A stretch of DNA of 7,889 bases from Thermoplasmatales archaeon UBA447. GTDB lineage: Archaea; Thermoplasmatota; Thermoplasmata; Thermoplasmatales; Thermoplasmataceae. The position numbers and the translations under genes were made by a program. The number at the start of each line of letters is the position of its first letter. Position 1 is the first letter of the stretch. Positions 5,942 to 7,889 of the stretch are shown here, one piece after another. The notes below the pieces were generated by a model. That model had not been told where the DNA came from, searched no databases, and was given only the letters and a program-made list of their open reading frames with translations. Location of the stretch: positions 5,907 through 13,795 of the forward strand of contig DARE01000029.1 in the NCBI GenBank assembly GCA_002503205.1. The letters are read 5' to 3'.

Positions 5942-6388
5942 CTATTTGAGAAATAGTCCCTCTGAAGATCCATTCTTCTCTATTTCTGACCTCACTTTTT
6001 CGGCGACCTCTTCCAGCTGCCAGTTTTCAGCCTGCATGCGGCCCCATTTAAGTTCCCTTTCCTGAAATCTCGGTATTATATGAACATGGTAATGGAAGAC
6101 CCTCTGGTTAGCGCTTTTACCATTATTCTGGCCTATGTTTATTCCATCGGCATTCACTGCTCTCACAATGAAGGGAGATAGGTACTTTGTAACTCTATGG
6201 ACCTCCAGATAATCCTCGTAATCTATGTCCAGGATGTTGACAAAATGCTTCTTTGGAATAACAAGAACGTGCCCGGGTTCAACAGGCGCTATGTCCATAA
6301 ATGCTATCACCGACTCCGTTTCATAGATTACTGAAGCCCGGTGCTTTCCAACTACTTCCCTGCAGAATACACAGCTGTTATCGGACAC
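5942..6388 (-). CDS. HIT-family nucleotide hydrolase
   Basis: This 148-residue protein belongs to the histidine-triad superfamily of small dimeric enzymes that cleave nucleoside phosphoramidates or dinucleoside polyphosphates. The catalytic signature FHYHVHIIP (98-106) provides His99, His101 and His103. CVFC (6-9) is the N-terminal Cys pair of the zinc-binding HIT subgroup. AFMDIAPVEPGHVLVIPKKH (29-48) is the conserved nucleotide-site block. The start codon is GTG: an in-frame TGA lies four codons upstream, and no in-frame ATG precedes CVFC. A TATA-like box about 22 nt upstream would make the mRNA nearly leaderless. The C-terminal 25 residues after EEVAEKVRSEIEK are charged and variable. The neighbours do not suggest a specific substrate. 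Confidence 0.92.
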   Translation of the reverse strand: MSDNSCVFCREVVGKHRASVIYETESVIAFMDIAPVEPGHVLVIPKKHFVNILDIDYEDYLEVHRVTKYLSPFIVRAVNADGINIGQNNGKSANQRVFHYHVHIIPRFQERELKWGRMQAENWQLEEVAEKVRSEIEKNGSSEGLFLK

Positions 6389-6404
6389 TCTGTGACATCA
6401 AAGG

Positions 6405-6415
6405 TATAGATAAAA
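6405..6415 (-). promoter_or_regulatory. TATA-like box for the HIT gene
   Basis: The minus strand reads TTTTATCTATA, centred about 22 nt before the GTG start at 6388, consistent with a leaderless or near-leaderless transcript. No good Shine-Dalgarno sequence precedes the GTG. Confidence 0.45.
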
Positions 6416-6462
6416 AAGCTTCCAGAAGCAGAATTCCATGATCCTCATAGCACTGTTACAGA

Positions 6463-6472
6463 TTTAAAATAA
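6463..6472 (+). promoter_or_regulatory. TATA box for mrp
   Basis: TTTAAAATAA is centred about 25 nt before the ATG at 6492. With no Shine-Dalgarno sequence in between, the mrp mRNA is probably leaderless. Confidence 0.55.
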
Positions 6473-6491
6473 GTAATCTGCATACCTATCT

Positions 6492-7328
6492 ATGCCAAGT
6501 GGAAATATAAAGATAAACAAACCGCCACCTACACCAATCGTCGGCCCACCACCAAAATCTACAAAATATACCAATGTCGCTCACACGATCATGGTTATGA
6601 GCGGCAAAGGCGGAGTGGGAAAGTCGACCGTATCGGTAAACCTAGCAGTGTCGCTGGCACAGAAACATAAGGTGGGTGTAATTGATGCGGACATTAATGG
6701 CCCTGACGATCCTAAACTACTGGGAGTTGACAAGAAATCAGTAGATGTCAGAGACAACAAGATTGTTCCAGTTTCAACCGCTTACAATGTTGATGTTATC
6801 TCCATGGCATTCATGATCCCTTCTGAGGAGACTGCAATTATATGGAGAGGAGCATTAAGGCATAAAGCAATCCAGCAGTTCCTTGAGGATGTCGACTGGG
6901 GAAAGAGAGATTTCATTCTACTGGACATGCCACCTGGAACCGGTGATGAGGCCCTTACCGTTGCACAACTTGTTCCAGTGGTGGACGGTGTCATAATTGT
7001 TGTTACACCTCAGGATCTGGCGCTCCTGGATGCCAAAAAGGCCATCAACTTCGCACAGCAGCTGAAGTTAAAGGTTCTTGGAATCGTTGAAAACATGAGT
7101 GGATTTGTCTGCCCGCACTGTGGTGAGACAATAGACATTTTCAAACGCGGAGGAGGAGAAGAGGCAGCCAGAAAGTATGGAGTACCTTTCCTGGGTAGAA
7201 TTCCCCTCGTTCCGGATGTGGTCTCAAAGGGAGATCAAGGGGTTCCAGCATACGCAGCTTCAGATATTGTAAAGAAATCCTTCGATACAATAACTGAAAA
7301 TCTTATGAAGTCTCTGGAATCGAAGTAA
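6492..7328 (+). CDS. Mrp/NBP35-family Fe-S cluster carrier ATPase
   Basis: This 278-residue cytoplasmic P-loop protein is of the Mrp/ApbC/NBP35 group, which bind an Fe-S cluster at a dimer interface and pass it to target proteins using ATP. MSGKGGVGKSTVSVNLA (36-52) is the deviant Walker A with the signature Lys. DADINGPDDPKLLGV (65-79) is the switch I block, where many relatives have GPSIPK. FILLDMPPGTGDE (141-153) is Walker B/switch II. CPHC (207-210) carries the two cysteines that bridge the cluster. The first 30 residues are rich in Pro and Lys (KPPPTPIVGPPPK) with no cysteines, so the N-terminal four-Cys ferredoxin-like cluster of eukaryotic NBP35 is absent. The start is supported by a TATA box at leaderless distance. 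It is divergent from the HIT gene and apparently monocistronic, followed by a T-rich tract. Confidence 0.95.
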   Translation: MPSGNIKINKPPPTPIVGPPPKSTKYTNVAHTIMVMSGKGGVGKSTVSVNLAVSLAQKHKVGVIDADINGPDDPKLLGVDKKSVDVRDNKIVPVSTAYNVDVISMAFMIPSEETAIIWRGALRHKAIQQFLEDVDWGKRDFILLDMPPGTGDEALTVAQLVPVVDGVIIVVTPQDLALLDAKKAINFAQQLKLKVLGIVENMSGFVCPHCGETIDIFKRGGGEEAARKYGVPFLGRIPLVPDVVSKGDQGVPAYAASDIVKKSFDTITENLMKSLESK

Positions 7329-7346
7329 GAAACAGAAATATCCTCA

Positions 7347-7370
7347 TTTGTTTCTTCCTTTTTTCTCATT
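7347..7370 (+). terminator. T-rich terminator after mrp
   Basis: A pyrimidine tract with several T runs, including TTTTTT, begins about 20 nt after the mrp stop codon and has no hairpin before it. This is the usual form of archaeal terminators. Confidence 0.5.
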
Positions 7371-7407
7371 TGACAGCGTTCCGATATTGATGCCCACATA
7401 TTGGAAT

Positions 7408-7429
7408 TGAATAATGCGGGCATTATTCA
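7408..7429. repeat. Perfect 10-bp inverted repeat
   Basis: TGAATAATGC (7408-7417) and GCATTATTCA (7420-7429) are exact reverse complements separated by GG. As RNA it would fold as a 9-bp stem with a 4-nt loop, with no T run directly after it. As DNA it is a compact protein-site-like dyad. Function unknown. Confidence 0.6.
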
Positions 7430-7605
7430 GGCCAAATTTCTGCAAATCTAATTATCAGCATTATCACTCAACTCAGTTTAGGCCCATAAATGATTCTCAA
7501 ACCAAACACGGACATAGGCCGCAACTGATGAGATTTGAAGAGAGGTGAAATTATACACACTGACCAAGATCTTAACAAGGCCAGAATATAAAACCTAATA
7601 AAATC

Positions 7606-7613
7606 AAAAAAAA
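7606..7613 (-). terminator. U8 terminator after 23S rRNA
   Basis: On the minus strand the sequence is AAAAGTGCTTTTTTTT, about 50 nt past the 23S 3' end: a short weak AAAAG/CTTTT dyad running into eight T residues. It is the best candidate for ending the rRNA transcript. Confidence 0.5.
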
Positions 7614-7661
7614 GCACTTTTGGGTATAATGATTGCCAAATTTCTACTTACTTTAGCATGG

Positions 7662-7889
7662 ACTGTGCATTCGACCAATTAGTAACTGTGGACTTAATAC
7701 CTCGCCGAAGCTCGGTACTCACATCCCAGTTCTATCAATCTTCTCTTTTAGAAGCGGTCTAATAACGATGTCTATTTTCAGGGGCGGCTTCAAGCTTAGA
7801 TGCTTTCAGCTTTTATTCGCGTATGACGTGGCTACCCGGCGATGCCTTGCCAGACAACCGGTAAACTAGAGGTCACGAACCCCCGTTCC
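7662..7889 (-). rRNA. 23S ribosomal RNA, 3' end (partial)
   Basis: Read on the minus strand, the last ~225 nt of a large-subunit rRNA are present. Recognisable domain VI landmarks (given as + strand) are CAAGCTTAGATGCTTTCAGC at 7791-7810, the TGGCTACCCGGCGATGCC block at 7829-7846, and the 3'-terminal region near 7665-7685 (ATTCGACCAATTAGTAACTG). The window edge falls at the sarcin-ricin loop (its trailing GGAAC is the last thing visible). The exact 3' end is estimated at 7660-7666. No 5S gene follows within 330 nt, unlike most euryarchaeal rRNA operons but as in Thermoplasma. Confidence 0.93.

Larger units (their letters stand above)
7329..7660. other. Non-coding gap between mrp and the 23S rRNA gene
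   Basis: This 332-nt stretch separates the convergent mrp and 23S genes. I see no convincing coding frame, tRNA or 5S rRNA. It contains a T-rich tract after mrp, a perfect 10-bp dyad at 7408-7429, and an A8 run (U8 on the rRNA transcript) at 7606-7613. The 3'-flanking part next to the rRNA is very A/T-rich. Confidence 0.6.

Noticed and set aside
7235..7423. Open frame of 62 codons on the minus strand over the mrp 3' end
   Set aside because: It is half antisense to mrp, half over the T-rich terminator and dyad, and has no motif or start signal.
7526..7563. Possible C/D box guide RNA (TGATGA at 7526-7531, CTGA at 7560-7563)
   Set aside because: The C-to-D distance (28 nt) is too short for the usual archaeal layout with D' and C' boxes, the first C-box base is C rather than a purine, and the flanks do not pair.
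7329..7660. tRNA or 5S rRNA in the gap beside the 23S gene
   Set aside because: No T-arm-like GGTTCRAATCC, no CCA end and no 5S landmarks found by eye on either strand.
1..7889. CRISPR array, insertion sequence, or integrase/attachment site
   Set aside because: No repeated spacer-repeat unit, transposase-like frame, or tRNA-associated direct repeat is visible. The only repeated element is the pair of operator-like dyads at the left end.

Overview
The window looks like a piece of a euryarchaeal chromosome, most likely from the Thermoplasmata/Thermoplasmatales side. The evidence is a class I (archaeal-type) lysyl-tRNA synthetase, a two-zinc-knuckle MetRS, an archaeal PRTase-like regulator with an N-terminal HTH (GfcR type), an Mrp/NBP35 ATPase, TATA-box promoters placed about 25 nt before several start codons (leaderless mRNAs), and a 23S rRNA 3' end with no 5S rRNA gene within about 330 nt downstream, as in the unlinked rRNA genes of Thermoplasma. 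The lineage is an inference; no species is claimed.

Left part (1-1536): a three-gene + strand operon under a promoter flanked by two near-identical palindromes (GTATAT-N4-ATATAC). It encodes a DsrE-like sulfur-relay-type protein, an FmdE-family protein, and an ArsR-family regulator with a CxC metal-site motif. The FmdE gene carries an in-frame TAA at codon 62, yet it keeps the same open frame and recognisable family sequence on both sides. The ArsR gene overlaps its 3' end by 20 nt. The palindromes are the obvious candidate operators for autoregulation by the ArsR protein.

Middle part (1537-5852): three minus-strand genes read in the order gfcR-like, lysS (class I), metG. gfcR and lysS are 6 nt apart and in the same frame, separated by one TAG and two codons. 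metG follows after 59 nt with its own TATA-like box. The MetRS frame has no ATG before its catalytic core. The only sensible start is a CTG 8 nt after a GGAGG Shine-Dalgarno sequence, which restores a complete N-terminus; the class I signature there reads HLGQ rather than HxGH.

Right part (5942-7889): a HIT-family hydrolase (minus, GTG start) and an Mrp/NBP35 Fe-S carrier ATPase (plus) are divergently transcribed from a 103-nt region with a TATA box for each. After a roughly 330-nt stretch with no recognisable gene (a T-rich tract after mrp, a perfect 10-bp dyad, and a U8 tract after the rRNA), the window ends in the last ~225 nt of a 23S rRNA gene on the minus strand, cut just at the sarcin-ricin loop.

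Most genes are conserved housekeeping genes. The parts that deserve attention are the palindrome-controlled DsrE-FmdE-ArsR operon with its interrupted FmdE gene, and the non-ATG MetRS start with the altered HIGH motif.
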